Positions 32,701 through 43,625 of a stretch of DNA of 64,000 nt are shown in pieces. Made by a program: the position numbers and the translations under genes. Every line of letters begins with the position of its first letter. The first letter of the stretch is position 1. Origin of the DNA: Peronospora farinosa (lineage: Eukaryota > Oomycota > Peronosporomycetes > Peronosporales > Peronosporaceae); contig CANTFK010000218.1 of NCBI GenBank assembly GCA_947646735.1, positions 106,606 through 170,605 on the forward strand, in the 5' to 3' direction. The notes beneath the pieces are model-generated. The model did no database searches and was not told the DNA's origin. It saw only the letters and a list, made by a program, of their open reading frames with translations.

Positions 32701-33900
32701 TTGGTACCCAAGAATCCCAGCCCAGCAATGCGAATTACAGCTGTCACGAGGTCTCGGGTCCGGCCCAGGATGCCGACAGAGGTCGTGCAAGAAGAGGTGG
32801 TGCAACGGATACGGATTGAGCGAATTTCGGCTGCCCAAGACGAAGAATTGTGGATACGAGATTTGAAGCTCTACTTACGGGGTGAGTGGAGCAGTTTACC
32901 CGCAGAAGTGGCGTTGGCATGCGGCAAGATCGAGACGAATTACGCTTTGGATGATGACGGACTTCTATTGTATTGCCCGGGTATGGGGACAGCTGAAGAG
33001 GATCGCGATGGGTGGATCCGGCTAGTGATACCCGAAAGCCTACAACAAGATTTTCTGCACCATTACCACAAGAGTCTTGAAGGAGGACACCAAGGAATCG
33101 GCCGCACGTACCAGCGGATACGAAGGCATTTCCATCGGAGAGGGCTGTTTCGAAGTGTGCAGCGCTTCGTTGGTACTTTTGTCGACTGCGAGACCGGAAA
33201 AGGTCGACCCACCTTACGAGGGAAGACCCCAGGGAATGTTCGGGCAACCTACCCATTTCAGGTCATCGCGATGGATCATATTCCATCGTTGCCCAAGTCG
33301 TTCAAGGGAAACACGGAGCTGTTAATATGGGTGGATCTGTTTACTGGTTATGTAACTGCTAAGGCCAGCTCGTCGAGGTCGGCCCAAACCGTGGAAAAAG
33401 GGTACGAAGAATGTGTATTTCGAAGGTTTGGGGCCAGTGAGGCGATCCGACACGACAGGGAACCAAGTTTCATGTCAGATTTCTTTCGCGCTTTTAACCG
33501 CATGATTGTGCAAAAGCAGCGGGCCACCATGGCCTACCGACCGCAGGCCAATGGAACTGCGTAAAGGATGGTACAGACGATCACCCGAGCTATCAAGATG
33601 TATGTGTTGGAGGTGGACCAGAAAGATTGGGATGCATATGCGGAACGGCTCACATTTGCGCTGAACACGGCGCAGGACCGGCTCCGAAAGGAGACTCCGT
33701 TCTACCTGGTGCACGGTTGGGACGCACGAAGCACGTTGGAGGCCACTATACCGCTGGGTAGTACCAGGCGGCGTGACTGTGACCCCCGCGTGGCGATATG
33801 GCGTACAGCGACAGTATCGCTGGGCAAGGGAACAAGTCAACGAGTTATTGCGATCAGCAATGGAAAGTCGAGCCGAAATCCACAATGAAGAGGTGGCGGA
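32701..33900 (+). pseudogene. Gypsy-3 integrase
   Basis: Zinc-binding His residues occur in HHYHKSLEGGHQGIGRTYQR; the downstream CxxC is reduced to one clear Cys (FVDCETGKG). The core has AMDHIPSLP and IRHDREPSFMSDF. In the third motif YRPQANGTA the catalytic Glu is a TAA stop (33562-33564), after which the same frame continues. It is in the same frame as the second RNase H. Confidence 0.85.
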
Positions 33901-33925
33901 TAGCATGATTGAGGAATAATCTCAG

Positions 33926-34430
33926 GTGTGGTTGTATCTAGACCGGGTCAAGGAAGGCTATGCCCGAAAATTGGCCCACCTATGGCATGGTCCATTCCGA
34001 GTACGGGAGATGGTGGGGGACCATGCAGCTCGCCTGGATATCATTGGGACCGATTATCGCATTTACCCGTTGGTGCACCTTTCGAAGTTGAAGCTAGTTC
34101 GGCAATATCCCGATAGACCGAATACGGTGTTGGTGGTGGACGAAACAGATCGAGTGGATTTTGACGAAGACCTGTTACCAGAGGATAGCTGGGATGCGGA
34201 TTTGGAAGACAATGAGTATGAAGTGGAGATGATTCTTGACAAGCGCATGGGAAGAAAAACTCGGTATGGTCGTATTCAATGAGAACACCTGGAGCAGTGA
34301 AAAGGATACTCCGATCCGTCGTGGGTAGACGAGGTGGACCTCAATTGCGGTGGACTACTTGACAACTACGAACGCAAGCAAGTCACTTGGAATCGTTTTG
34401 AGGTGCTGCAGAGCCATGAGGGGTAGAGGG
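33926..34430 (+). pseudogene. Gypsy-3 integrase C-terminus and chromodomain
   Basis: An open stretch to 34282 contains LWHGPFRVREMVG, IYPLVHLSKLKLV and YEVEMILDKRM, the usual integrase tail leading into a chromodomain. After the stop at 34280-34282 the same frame still reads WVDEVDLNCGGLLDNYER, the closing half of the domain. Confidence 0.75.
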
Positions 34431-35145
34431 GAGAGTTTATCTTGAAAAGGCCAAGATGATGCAAGAAGGAGGTGGTATTTGTTGCATGCACAGAAATTGG
34501 TCAAGTTATGTATTCGAGAAGTGCAGCAGAACAAGAAGAGTGAAGTATTGCTAACCTGTAGAGGAGACCGAGGGACTACCTAAGATATGGCACCAAAGAG
34601 GAAGATCGAGAATGTGCTAGGGATTTCGAGGTGAAATGACATTATCTCAGCTTATTAAGGATACACTTAAAGCTAGTGATAACCCTCAGGCGGTGTAGGG
34701 TGGAGAAAACTTGCCATGGAGACGGGAAACCCCGAAAGCGGGATGCTCGTGGATGTTCTTGTGGTAAAAGATGCGCCACGGTTCGACATCATCCACCACC
34801 TGCAACGCCTCCATCAGCCCCGGTTGAGAACTCTCCTGGTTGACCCTTGGGGTCCAGTAAGACAGTTGACGCGTGGGGGTAACGGGCTGGAAGAAGGGGT
34901 CCAGCAGGATGTCCAAGTCACAGTGACCTGCTACCATCCCTTACAGGACCTTCTTCAGCACTCCCATCCAAGCCTGCGTCGCCTTGGCCCATCGTTTTTC
35001 CTGGCGTTGTAAATGCGGGAGATGTACGCACTGCCGGAACGAAGAGCTATGGAGAAATGAAGACGGTGTCGGTCCTCCCACAAACTCTGGCGCGATGCGT
35101 CTACGTAGGCATCGTGGAGCTCCACCAGTCCAACAAACCAGCCGT
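34431..35145. other. Gypsy-3 region between pol and antisense ORF
   Basis: Minus-strand open text at 34686-34937 and 34955-35191 may be the decayed C-terminal part of the antisense gene. I see no recognisable domain in either direction. Confidence 0.35.
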
Positions 35146-36859
35146 TTACGGGGAACGAGAGAGGATACTCAGACATCGTCTGTTCTCCCATGGGCGCGAG
35201 TTCTTTAACAGCCGGAGCTGAGATTCCGTTACGAGACTATTAGTCTCGCCCAGGCGGTCCTTGGATCTTTTGTCTAAAGGGGGGCCCGGACCCATCCACG
35301 AAGCTGGAAGGGTTATGCGGGACCACAGGTCCTTCACGCTTAATTGCGAGATCGCAAGGGGGCCCACCATAGAGACGGGCCATGGGGAAACGTCTTCGGT
35401 CTTGAACACACTTGGCTGGGCGTATCCCGGAATGGATAGGCCCCAGGCGTTGGAACCAGCGGGACCTTTGGATGCTGGCACCCCTTGCTCATCAGAGTCG
35501 AGACTCTCAGTATCGGACTCGGAATGACCGAAAAGCTGGATGAACAGGTCGGAATGAGGCGTGGGCGCCTTTTCCGATCTGGAAGAAGCAGCAGGTGGCG
35601 TCTCTACTTCGGGAGGAGGCTTGGCCATTGGTTTCCCAGTGGACCCCGCCGGTCTAGGAAGAGGCTTGGACGTTGGTTTTCCAGTGGACCCCGCTGGTTT
35701 CGTTGGTTTCCCAGTAGACTCCGCCCGGTTTTGGAAGAGGCTTGGACGCTGGTTTCCCAGTGGACCCCGCCGGTTTCGGAAGAGGCTTGGACGTTGATTT
35801 CCCAGTGGACCCCGCCGATTTCGTTGGTTTCCTAGTGGATCCCGCCGGTTTGAACTCCGTTGATGTTGGGAGAGGACCGGACTTGGGTGTCCTAGTAGGT
35901 CCCACGGACGTCGAAGAAGGGCCGGATGTCGTTTTACGAGATAAGTCCACCACCTCTGGAGCGGGTTTCCCCACGGAAGTCACCGGGCTACCACGACGAC
36001 GAGAGGCACATGACCGAGCCATCGCCGCTAGTAGAGATTCATCGCTGCTACTGGACTCGTCTTCAGGGGAACTTGGGGCACGGGTGGTCCGACGCTTCTT
36101 CGATGTGAAAGGGGTTGGAACTTCGGCAGTAGGAGACCAAGATATTTTAGCCCTGGAAGGTCCTGGGACCTTAGTCTTAGGCGAGGTAGATCTATCCGCG
36201 GCTCTCCGAGCTACGGCCAGATGTTTCTGGAGTTGGTCCCGGTGGCAGGCGACTTGCTTCACGAGGGCTTTAGAGCGGGCCAGCTCATCTCGAAGTAGTG
36301 ATACTTGAGATACTGTGGACCGAAGATCGGCCGTGGTGGTATCCAACTTGGCCTCCAGCTCTTCTATCTGGAGTGTGAAGCTCGTCACCGTGGCCTCATA
36401 CTGGCCCCTCCAGTACCGATTCTTGGACCGAGACGCTTCAACTTCAAGGCGATAATCCTTCCGGGTGGCGAGCGCATCTCGGTATTCCGCAATATTTAGC
36501 TCGTCGGTTTCGTGATCGCGGACGAGATTCCGAATTCGAGCCTCGATCCGGGGAAGATCAACTTTTCCAAATCGAATGACCTCGTCCACGCGGATCTGCA
36601 AGTCTTGGGCTCGGCGATGCTCAGCCCGATAGGCCTGCTGGAGGGCCCTATGATTGTCAGCAAGGGTCTTTATAACTTGGGCTCGTTCCATCGCCAGCTG
36701 GATCGCTTCCCACGCCCGGGTAACACTCGCATAATCGGGGGGCTCCCCGACGAGGCCTACAGTCGGAATAACCAAGGCAGGGTCAGGTCCAGGCAGTGGA
36801 GGGGTAGACCAACGGCCAGGTGCTGGGGGTTCGTCAGAAAAAAACCTGGAAGAGGTCAC
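35146..36859 (-). CDS. Gypsy-3 antisense ORF region
   Basis: On the minus strand a 401-codon ORF runs from 36859 to 35654, then a second frame (35628-35146, 160 codons) follows. Residues about 40-230 of the first look like a coiled coil (TRAWEAIQLAMERAQVIK, QIEELEAKLDTTTADL). Then come basic and Ser-rich stretches and a tandem repeat of KPAGSTGKP type. The second has LFGHSESDTESLDSDEQG, similar in style to the Gypsy-1 antisense ORF. The two were probably continuous before a frameshift in the repeat. No known domain is recognised. Placement between pol and 3' LTR, antisense, parallels the extra gene of some plant Tat elements. Confidence 0.6.
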
Positions 36860-36997
36860 TGGTGAATAAAGGGTGGGTGAGTTGGTGAATACGGAAGATC
36901 GTCAAGCACATGGACACCTACTTATATGTTGAGGAGACGGGACAAGGATGCACGGGGTCTTGCCGCAGTTCGGAAGACCAGCGCGCAGGGGACAGCT

Positions 36998-38296
36998 GTG
37001 GAGAAGTGCCAGAAAAATGGGGGCCCTTCGTAGTTATTATAATAACTGGCGTGAAAGATCTCGGCCACTCTCTTGAATGAGTGACAGGGAGTGACCAGGG
37101 CCCCGAACTGGTCCAAGGTCTCAAGTTCGAAGAAGGTACTAGGATCCCCTACACTACAGACCAAAGGACCAGCTGCTAGGGCAGTTTAGGTTGACCTCAG
37201 GTAACAGGTGGGTCCCAGACAACAGGTGGACCCAGGTGACCGGTGGACCTCAGGTGACAGGTGGAACCAGGTGACAGGTGGACCCAGGTGACCGGTGGAC
37301 CCAGGTAACAGGTGGACCCCAGGTAACAGGTGGACCCAGGTAACATGTGGACCCCAGGTAACATGTGGACCCCAGGCAACAGGTTGACCCAGGTGACAGG
37401 TGGACCCCAGGTAACAGGTGGACCCCAAGCAACAGGTTGACCCAGGTGACAGGTGGACCCCTGGTAACAGGTGGACCTCAGGTAACAAGGGCCCAGGGGT
37501 ACCGAGGACCAGGGGTACAGGGGCTCAGTATTACCGGGGATCAGGGGAACAGGGGTACCGAGGCCCAGGGGTACCAGGGCCCAATGTCCGAGGGTGTAGA
37601 ACCGGTACACAGAATATCGAAGATTACAGAAAGTACAGGGTACCAAGGAGCCAGTTTTTCCTTCAAGAGTCGACACGGGGCACTATCTAGATCAAAGGGT
37701 CAAGGGTAGGCAAGAAAAGCATACAAAGTATAAGGTAAATAAACACACTCGAATTTGCTTTACACGTGGCAGCTTTAAGCGCTCCTCCTAAGCTTCTCCG
37801 TCGCTTCACCTCTTCCGGGCGGGATACCCTTTGGCCCCCGACGTCCAGCAGGTGTTAGACGGCTCAAGCAACGCAAGTTGAACCTCAGGATAGTTGGCCT
37901 GAGGTGTCAAGTAAGTGTCAACACTCTACGACCCGCTACAGGAAGCGGTTTCCCTACGGGGAAGAGCACAAAGGGGTCCAAGGACCAAGAACAGTCAGCC
38001 ACCAAAGGGGTACGCAGTACCAGGTGCATCGCTCTCGACTAAGTCGATTGAGCCCAAGAAACCCGGTCCCAAGTGAAGTATATCCACTCGGGGACCACCA
38101 AGTCCAAGTCCTATACAAAGACCAAGTCTTTAAGTCTTCTGCGTCTAACGAGAGCAAGACCAGCCAAGCCGACGGGTACACAAGGTGAGACCCAAGGCCA
38201 ATACGACACGGTATCGAGGTACCCCCTCCGTAAGTCGGCAGTCCGGCGCTGTGTGTGTTTGTGGATCTCCTACGTTGTTTGAGAATCCACTCCACA
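36998..38296 (+). repeat. Gypsy-3 3' LTR
   Basis: About 1.3 kb, matching the 5' LTR but about 80 bp longer. The extra length lies in the minisatellite region 37197-37585. It ends CTCCACA at 38296. Confidence 0.9.
37197..37585 (+). repeat. Expanded minisatellites in Gypsy-3 3' LTR
   Basis: The same two unit types as in the 5' LTR. The CAGGTAACAGGTGGACCC array is longer here and the GGGGTACC array has diverged (37488-37585). Confidence 0.9.
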
Positions 38297-39016
38297 GCAT
38301 ACCGCTTGGGGTGGTTACTGCCGGTTTGGCTACATCAGTATCTTTCATGAGAACCTGATATTAGCCATCCTTCAGATCCAACGCGGAAAAGATAGTTGAC
38401 TTTCCCATGGAATTCAACAAGACATCTTTCCGCGGGATCGGCGTTTGAGCCGGAATGGTGGCCGTGTTCAGCTTATTATAATCATGAACCACGCGCCATA
38501 CACCTTTTGCTTTACGCACACAGAAAGTCGGGCTGCAATGAGGCGACTTGCTCTCATGTACATGTCCCGCCTTGGCTCGCTTGTCGAAGAACTCATCGAT
38601 GTAATCGATTTATTCCTTCGGCAACGGCCATTGCCTGTTCACACAATACTTGGTGCCAGGCTTCAGGTCAATCTCGAGCTGATGCCCCTATCGGCCGGTA
38701 GGCGGCTCGGCACTTCTGCTGGAAACACATCACAGTGTTTCCACAGAACATCGTAGAACGGACTGTCCTTCAAAGCATCCCAGCCTTGAACAGCGAACCC
38801 CTCCTTTATGTCGGTCTCCAAGACGCTCTCATCCATTGTGGATGAAGAGAAACAGTCCACCACGTTCTCTTCTGGAACTGGTGCGACTATCTCGTGGATC
38901 TTTCCTTCCTTTAGTTCGGACAGGAACAGATCCCACGTCATCTCCGAGAGATTTACTATCTTCTCGGCAGATGCCAAGACAAGTTGGAGCACCTCAACTG
39001 AGGATGCCTCCGGCAT
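38297..39016 (-). pseudogene. Gypsy-2 reverse transcriptase N-terminal part
   Basis: The first 118 codons (39016-38663) are the pre-RT region with MDESVLETDIKEGFAVQGW and DVFPAEVPSRLPADRG. RT text then continues in other frames: SPHCSPTFCVRKAKG, VVHDYNKLN and a catalytic-region lead-in before TTPSGMLW. The frame changes at about 38665. Confidence 0.75.
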
Positions 39017-39402
39017 TTTGTCTTAGACGGCCTCGAACAACTCGTTCGTAGGTCCGTCCTCTTGGACCGAGACTGATCCAAGGGTCACTCGTTTCGACGT
39101 GCCTTTGATCGTCTTAATACGTCTGGTGCTCGTTCTTCGAGTCACCACGACCTTTAACCTGGAAGAAGGTGTTGTTGATGTATTAGCCAACGCACTATTT
39201 CCAACCGCACCAGGTTCATGGCTCTGTGCCGGTTCTTGGGGCGCTTGACTTCCTGTCAGCCCACTATCAACTGCCGCAGGATCTCAGCTTTTTGCAGGAC
39301 TATTGGACGCATGACTACTTGTCATCGCCCCATTCACTACACCAGTCTTTTCGACCTGGGTGGGAATATTTGTCACCTGGCTTTCTGCCAGAACACTTCC
39401 AA

Positions 39403-39948
39403 CTACTCCAGGTTCAACGGGCTGATAGTACCCGGTGTCAATTGGCAAACCGTCATCGCACCCAAGAATGTGTTAAAAACAGCATCAGCCACATAAGCCT
39501 CTCGCAGGAGCACATCCTTTCCGGTGTCTTGCGTAGAGCTATCGACTGTGTGTGTACGCCAGTCTATCCATGGTTGGTGTTTAGCCAACCAAGGCATGCC
39601 TAGGATGAGTTCATACGGACTCTCCATACCTAGCACTGTGAACTCCTCTTTACAAAAGAAGTCACTGAAACTGAAGGCGAGTTCAACTTGAACTCCCTCC
39701 GATTTAACGAGCGCGCCGTTCGCTAAACGAACGATCGCCTCTTCTCGCTTGCCATCCTGGCAAAGCGACTCATAACTCGCCGGACTCTTTTTCAGGGCCG
39801 CAAGTTTCACAAATTGCTTTGGTGCACCCGACTTCACGAGAAGGGTCATCACTTGGTCATAGCCTCGTACTCGAGCGCTATAGACCAAAAGGGTTGAGGT
39901 CCGACCTTTCGGAACCTCAGGGACTATGCTACCCATTTGTTCGATCAC
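39403..39948 (-). pseudogene. Gypsy-2 retropepsin
   Basis: Open for 181 codons. The motif position reads LLVKSGAPKQFVKL, with Lys where the catalytic Asp is expected. The second signature ELILGMPWLAKHQPWIDW is good. The protease is therefore probably inactive in this copy. Confidence 0.75.
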
Positions 39949-39998
39949 TCTGAACTTAGAGGTAGCTTCAGAGTCCGCAACAGTAGGGCATCCCGCCC

Positions 39999-41098
39999 CT
40001 ACTGCGCTCCCGCATTTCCCGACCCATCTTGGGCAGGTGCTGAACCCGTGCGTCGTTCACGCTGGTATTTTGCAGCTCCCTTCGGGTTGGGAGACCTTTT
40101 GCTGGCTGCCTTAGCACCAGAAGCTACTTTGGCATAGCAGCGAGCCATCATATGGCCTCGCTTGCCGCACTTGTAGCAGAACACATCTGCATTGCCTAAC
40201 TCCATAGGAGTGGCATCAGACTTCTCGGACGACGGCCTGTAATAGGCTGTCGCCGAGGCGCTGTTGTAGGATTGGTCCTCAACTAAGGCAATGTCAATTG
40301 CCTCTTCCATCGTCGCTGGCACCTTTCTAAAAAGGGCCTGACGCGATGGTCCGTGCCTAAGTCCATTCATGAACTTGGCCACCTTGATACGCTCTGGTAT
40401 CGGTTTCCCAGTAATGGACGCCGACAGCGAACGCATCTCCTGCACAAATTCTTGCAGAGAGCGTTTCGCCTGTCGTGCTCCAAAGAAGCGCGCCTGAAGT
40501 AACACTTCGTTGTTAGGCGGCTGATACATGGCGCGAATCTTTGTTTTAAATATCGCCCATGATGGGAATGCATCAGCATTTGCCATCAGCGCAGAGTATG
40601 CACACTCTGACGCTTTGCCACGCAAGTTGGACATGGCATACGACATACCATCCTGGTGTCGTCTTCGATGAGCAGCGCCACACCACATTGCTCAGCTGCT
40701 AATAGCCAGTGAACAATCGTGTGAGGGCTAGTTCCATAGAACTTCGGAGGGTCCATCCGAATGGGCCTCGGTTGAGTAGGCAGGGCAGAGAGCGTCTCAA
40801 CAGTCCTGTTGGGCGCCTCATTCCGTGCCTGCTCAAGCCTAAGCTCATCCTGAGTCTTAGTGATGGACTCAGCGGTGGTTTGGCTGTTTACCTCGTACGC
40901 GTTTCTACGCTGTCTGAGCACAAACGCCTCGAATTGCTCCAACTGAGCAACATGTTGCTCAGGAGGACAATGCAAGAGATTGACCAGGGCTTGTTCACCA
41001 AGTCCCTGCGCCATATGCTCTGCCAACTCCCTATGATGTTGAAAGAGGTGAGGGAAGTCACTCCAGTCCATATTAAGGACCATGTCAACCACACGCAC
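39999..41098 (-). pseudogene. Gypsy-2 gag with CCHC knuckle
   Basis: Two frames: 41098-40586 (170 codons, helical, PTQPRPIRMDPPKFYGTSPH near its end) and 40688-39999 (AMYQPPNNEVLLQARFFGA and one knuckle CYKCGKRGHMMARC). A frameshift near 40640 separates them. Content is typical of oomycete Gypsy gag proteins. Confidence 0.8.
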
Positions 41099-41142
41099 GC
41101 TCAGAGAGACGGGTCGTGGGAAGGACTACTAGTGCTACCAAG

Positions 41143-41717
41143 TGTAGACGGGCACTTCTACGAAGTTGCCTCGTACTACGAGCACACACCTTATGCCACA
41201 AGCGAGGAAGCGGTTATACCGTCTTACCTTCGCGTGCGAGGGTGGTTGGGAGGTTGGTCGACTGCTTAAGCAGTCGTACCACCAGTTGCCTCTCGCTTAA
41301 GCGAGAGTGCAACGAACTTCTTAACACTTAGAACACCGACGTCACGCAGAAGTTTCTCAACTTCTCGTGCGTGGTGTGTTCGTTTAAGTAAATTCAAGAA
41401 TGAGCTACATTTAATGAATTATAATTAAAATATAAACTTAACTACTGATTGGCTATATATGTATATAGATCGGATACGCGACTCTTTAGAAGCGTATCCT
41501 GACGCATGATCTTAAATGCTCGCGAATGACGTCCTTCTGGGACGTCGCGATGCCTAGCTTCAACTAGCGTCATCCCTTCCTATGTGAATCCATCAATGGA
41601 TATCACATTCACGTGGTGGATCACATTTGTGTATCACACCCAAGTGACAGGTCAAAAGTAATCATGGATACTTTTAGACCAAACATTAAGTATATTTCTT
41701 AATGTTTGCGTGTAACT
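41143..41717 (-). repeat. Gypsy-2 5' LTR
   Basis: The left end TGTAGACG follows the primer site by two bases; the right end is approximate because the terminal base pattern is altered. It contains two perfect 18-nt palindromes (41259-41276 and 41290-41307), each centred on CTTAAG, and shares 41446-41717 with the LTR at 1-282. Confidence 0.75.
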
Positions 41718-41909
41718 GTAGATGCCCTGACACACATCCAGTGTTGCATCAGAAATTAGCAAAAGGAAATGGTAAAATTATTAGAAAACAAATACATTTA
41801 TCGAGTAGGTAGGTAACTATGATGACTAGTCAAGGCTTCCTTAGCAGCAAAGCCACACAAGTTCTCCGACCTCCGAAGACTATGCGCATAAATCGCGGGA
41901 TCAGCAGCT

Positions 41910-43067
41910 TCAAGGTTCCTCTGTGATGGCCTTCTCCAGATGTAAAGCATAATATTCAATTGCAGCTTGCATTATTGCGCTTCCATACACCGTGTTCTTA
42001 CCTTCTTTCTTTATCGAATCCACCTCCTTAAGCACAGTGTTGATAGGAATTTTGGAGTTTTTCCAGAATTTTAGCAAACTACTTTTCTCTTCTTCTACTA
42101 GAGAAAGAGTGACATCAGATACCTTAGCGTATCTTAAAAAGACTCCCAAAGGTTGTTCTCGTAAAACCTTCTTTAATTCCAATAAATTGGGTCTTTTGGA
42201 TTGCATAAAATAGTGACTGGTAAAGTAATTTACCCAAAAATCTACTCGACAATTGTCGAATCCTTTGTCAAGGTCGAGCATAGTGAAGACATCATTTGGC
42301 GTCTTACCTTGTGATACCCAGTGGTTTGTAATTGTTTTTCCCAGTTTCAACGCGACTTCGTAATCTGGGGCCCTGCTTGCAGCGATCGCCAAAGTTTCCA
42401 AGGAATAAAAGTTCAGTAGTGTCTCAAGCACGAATTCAAACACCTTAGAGTTAGCGTCTCTTTTCTCGCAATAAATGTATAGGTATTGGATCCAGTACTC
42501 CATCTGCGGCTTTTCGAAAAGAGAGATTCCTGCTAAATGAAGCTCATAATTTTGGAAAACTTCACGAGGGTCTATATCCTTATTAGCGTAGCGAATGTTC
42601 AATTCACTTAGAATTTTGGGCAGCTCGTCCTTATCAAAACCACTTAAGACGGTGTTGAACATATAAACATCTTTCTGGTTTGCTTCCAAGTTTTCCTTTA
42701 ATGTACGCAAGTCGATCGCACGTTTCACAAAGTCATTCACCCTGTCGTTTATTGAGAATGTGCCTGTTTCGTGTCCAGATTTGATATTTGCGATGTTGGC
42801 GCCCGCCATTTCATGGCTTGCCGCCAAATTGCTTGTACTTGTAGATGCCTCGCTTAAGATGTAAGACGTCACCTCTTCTCCGCCCAAGTTGAAGCTATTC
42901 ATCCTCTCTTCTGCATCTTCGCTGTGTGTTTGCTCTTGGACTCTCAACTGCCTCACGACCTCAACTTGACCATCTGAGGTGACGACGTCCGACGGCTCTA
43001 CATGAGCACCAACACCCACTGGACGGGTAACAGCAGCGAAAAGTATCAGGACGCAGGGAAGGTGCAT
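41910..43067 (-). CDS. RXLR-LWY effector 2
   Basis: Predicted host-translocated effector, 385 aa. I chose ATG 43067 (MHLPCVLILF) because it matches the starts of effectors 1 and 3 and opens a signal peptide; the frame is open for 35 more codons upstream, which are shared 5' flank. RQLR is at 39-42 and EER at 53-55. The body has LWY-type modules, e.g. LFEKPQMEYWIQYLYIYC and DNCRVDFWVNYFTSHYF. The ORF is intact. The gene is divergent from the P4-ATPase pseudogene copy C, the mirror of the effector 1/copy A arrangement. Confidence 0.88.
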   Translation of the reverse strand: MHLPCVLILFAAVTRPVGVGAHVEPSDVVTSDGQVEVVRQLRVQEQTHSEDAEERMNSFNLGGEEVTSYILSEASTSTSNLAASHEMAGANIANIKSGHETGTFSINDRVNDFVKRAIDLRTLKENLEANQKDVYMFNTVLSGFDKDELPKILSELNIRYANKDIDPREVFQNYELHLAGISLFEKPQMEYWIQYLYIYCEKRDANSKVFEFVLETLLNFYSLETLAIAASRAPDYEVALKLGKTITNHWVSQGKTPNDVFTMLDLDKGFDNCRVDFWVNYFTSHYFMQSKRPNLLELKKVLREQPLGVFLRYAKVSDVTLSLVEEEKSSLLKFWKNSKIPINTVLKEVDSIKKEGKNTVYGSAIMQAAIEYYALHLEKAITEEP

Positions 43068-43620
43068 GGATTGGTTGCGTAAACGTGCTTGAGGTGTGGC
43101 GGCCAAGTTTAGAAATGACAAAGGGCGACTGTGAAATGACTGAAGGAGAAGTAGGTAAAAACACGAGATCACGAGCGGATTTGACTTAAGAGATACAGAC
43201 GCATCTGTTCAACATGCGGGCTATTCTAATGCTAGTTAGCATCGCTGGACTGTGTTCAAGCCCCGGCTCTCAGATTGTCTGGCTATGGCACGCTGACGTA
43301 TCATCAGACGGGTTCCTTGTATTTCTGTGTCGGATCGCCGACACTCTCGCTTCACAATGGCTCGAAAATGTCACATGCTGGTTTCCCAAAATTCATGAAT
43401 GCTACCGGCAATGGCCACGTCGGCTTGCTGGGATGTTACTTGGCTGCATTGTGGCGCAAAGGCTGCTCAGGATGTGCCATAGGCGGCCCAACCTCGTCAG
43501 ATTGTCACGGATTGACTGTTCTTGGACCACTTTTGGATAGTCCTGACGCGCGTCTGCTTGCACTAAAGCTTTGGCGACGTCCAATCTCCCATCTTTCTCC
43601 TGTCTAATGGCATACGAGCT
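43068..43620 (-). promoter_or_regulatory. Effector 2 5' flank with initiator-like core
   Basis: It matches 2290-2777 and 60941-61405. On the minus strand TTTGTCATTTCTAAACTTGG lies at about 43103-43122, 36-55 nt before the start codon. Its resemblance to the oomycete initiator plus flanking element suggests the transcription start. Minus-strand open text at 43402-43671 is shared repeat, not a supported gene. Confidence 0.6.
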
Positions 43621-43625
43621 TCTGC

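Larger units (their letters stand above)
25481..38296 (+). mobile_element. Gypsy-3, 12.8-kb element with dual RNase H
   Basis: Bounded by long LTRs (25481-26698 and 36998-38296) that start TGTGGAG; the right copy ends CTCCACA. The 4-bp GCAT at 25477-25480 recurs at 38297-38300 as target duplication. Its insertion split the Gypsy-2 RT within TPSGMLWEW. Internal order: gag, three zinc knuckles, protease, Pro/Gly repeat, RT, RNase H, second RNase H, integrase, chromodomain, then antisense ORFs. Stops and frameshifts break the coding region. Length and architecture recall plant Tat-type elements. From memory, oomycete elements with an extra archaeal-type RNase H have been described. Confidence 0.92.
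38297..41717 (-). mobile_element. Gypsy-2, 5' half (LTR, gag, protease, RT start)
   Basis: Continues the minus-strand element cut at 25480. It begins with LTR 41143-41717, a candidate primer site TGGTAGCAC at 41132-41140, gag, protease and the N-terminal RT up to TTPSGMLW at 38300. The parts on either side of Gypsy-3 fit without loss apart from the target duplication. Confidence 0.87.
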
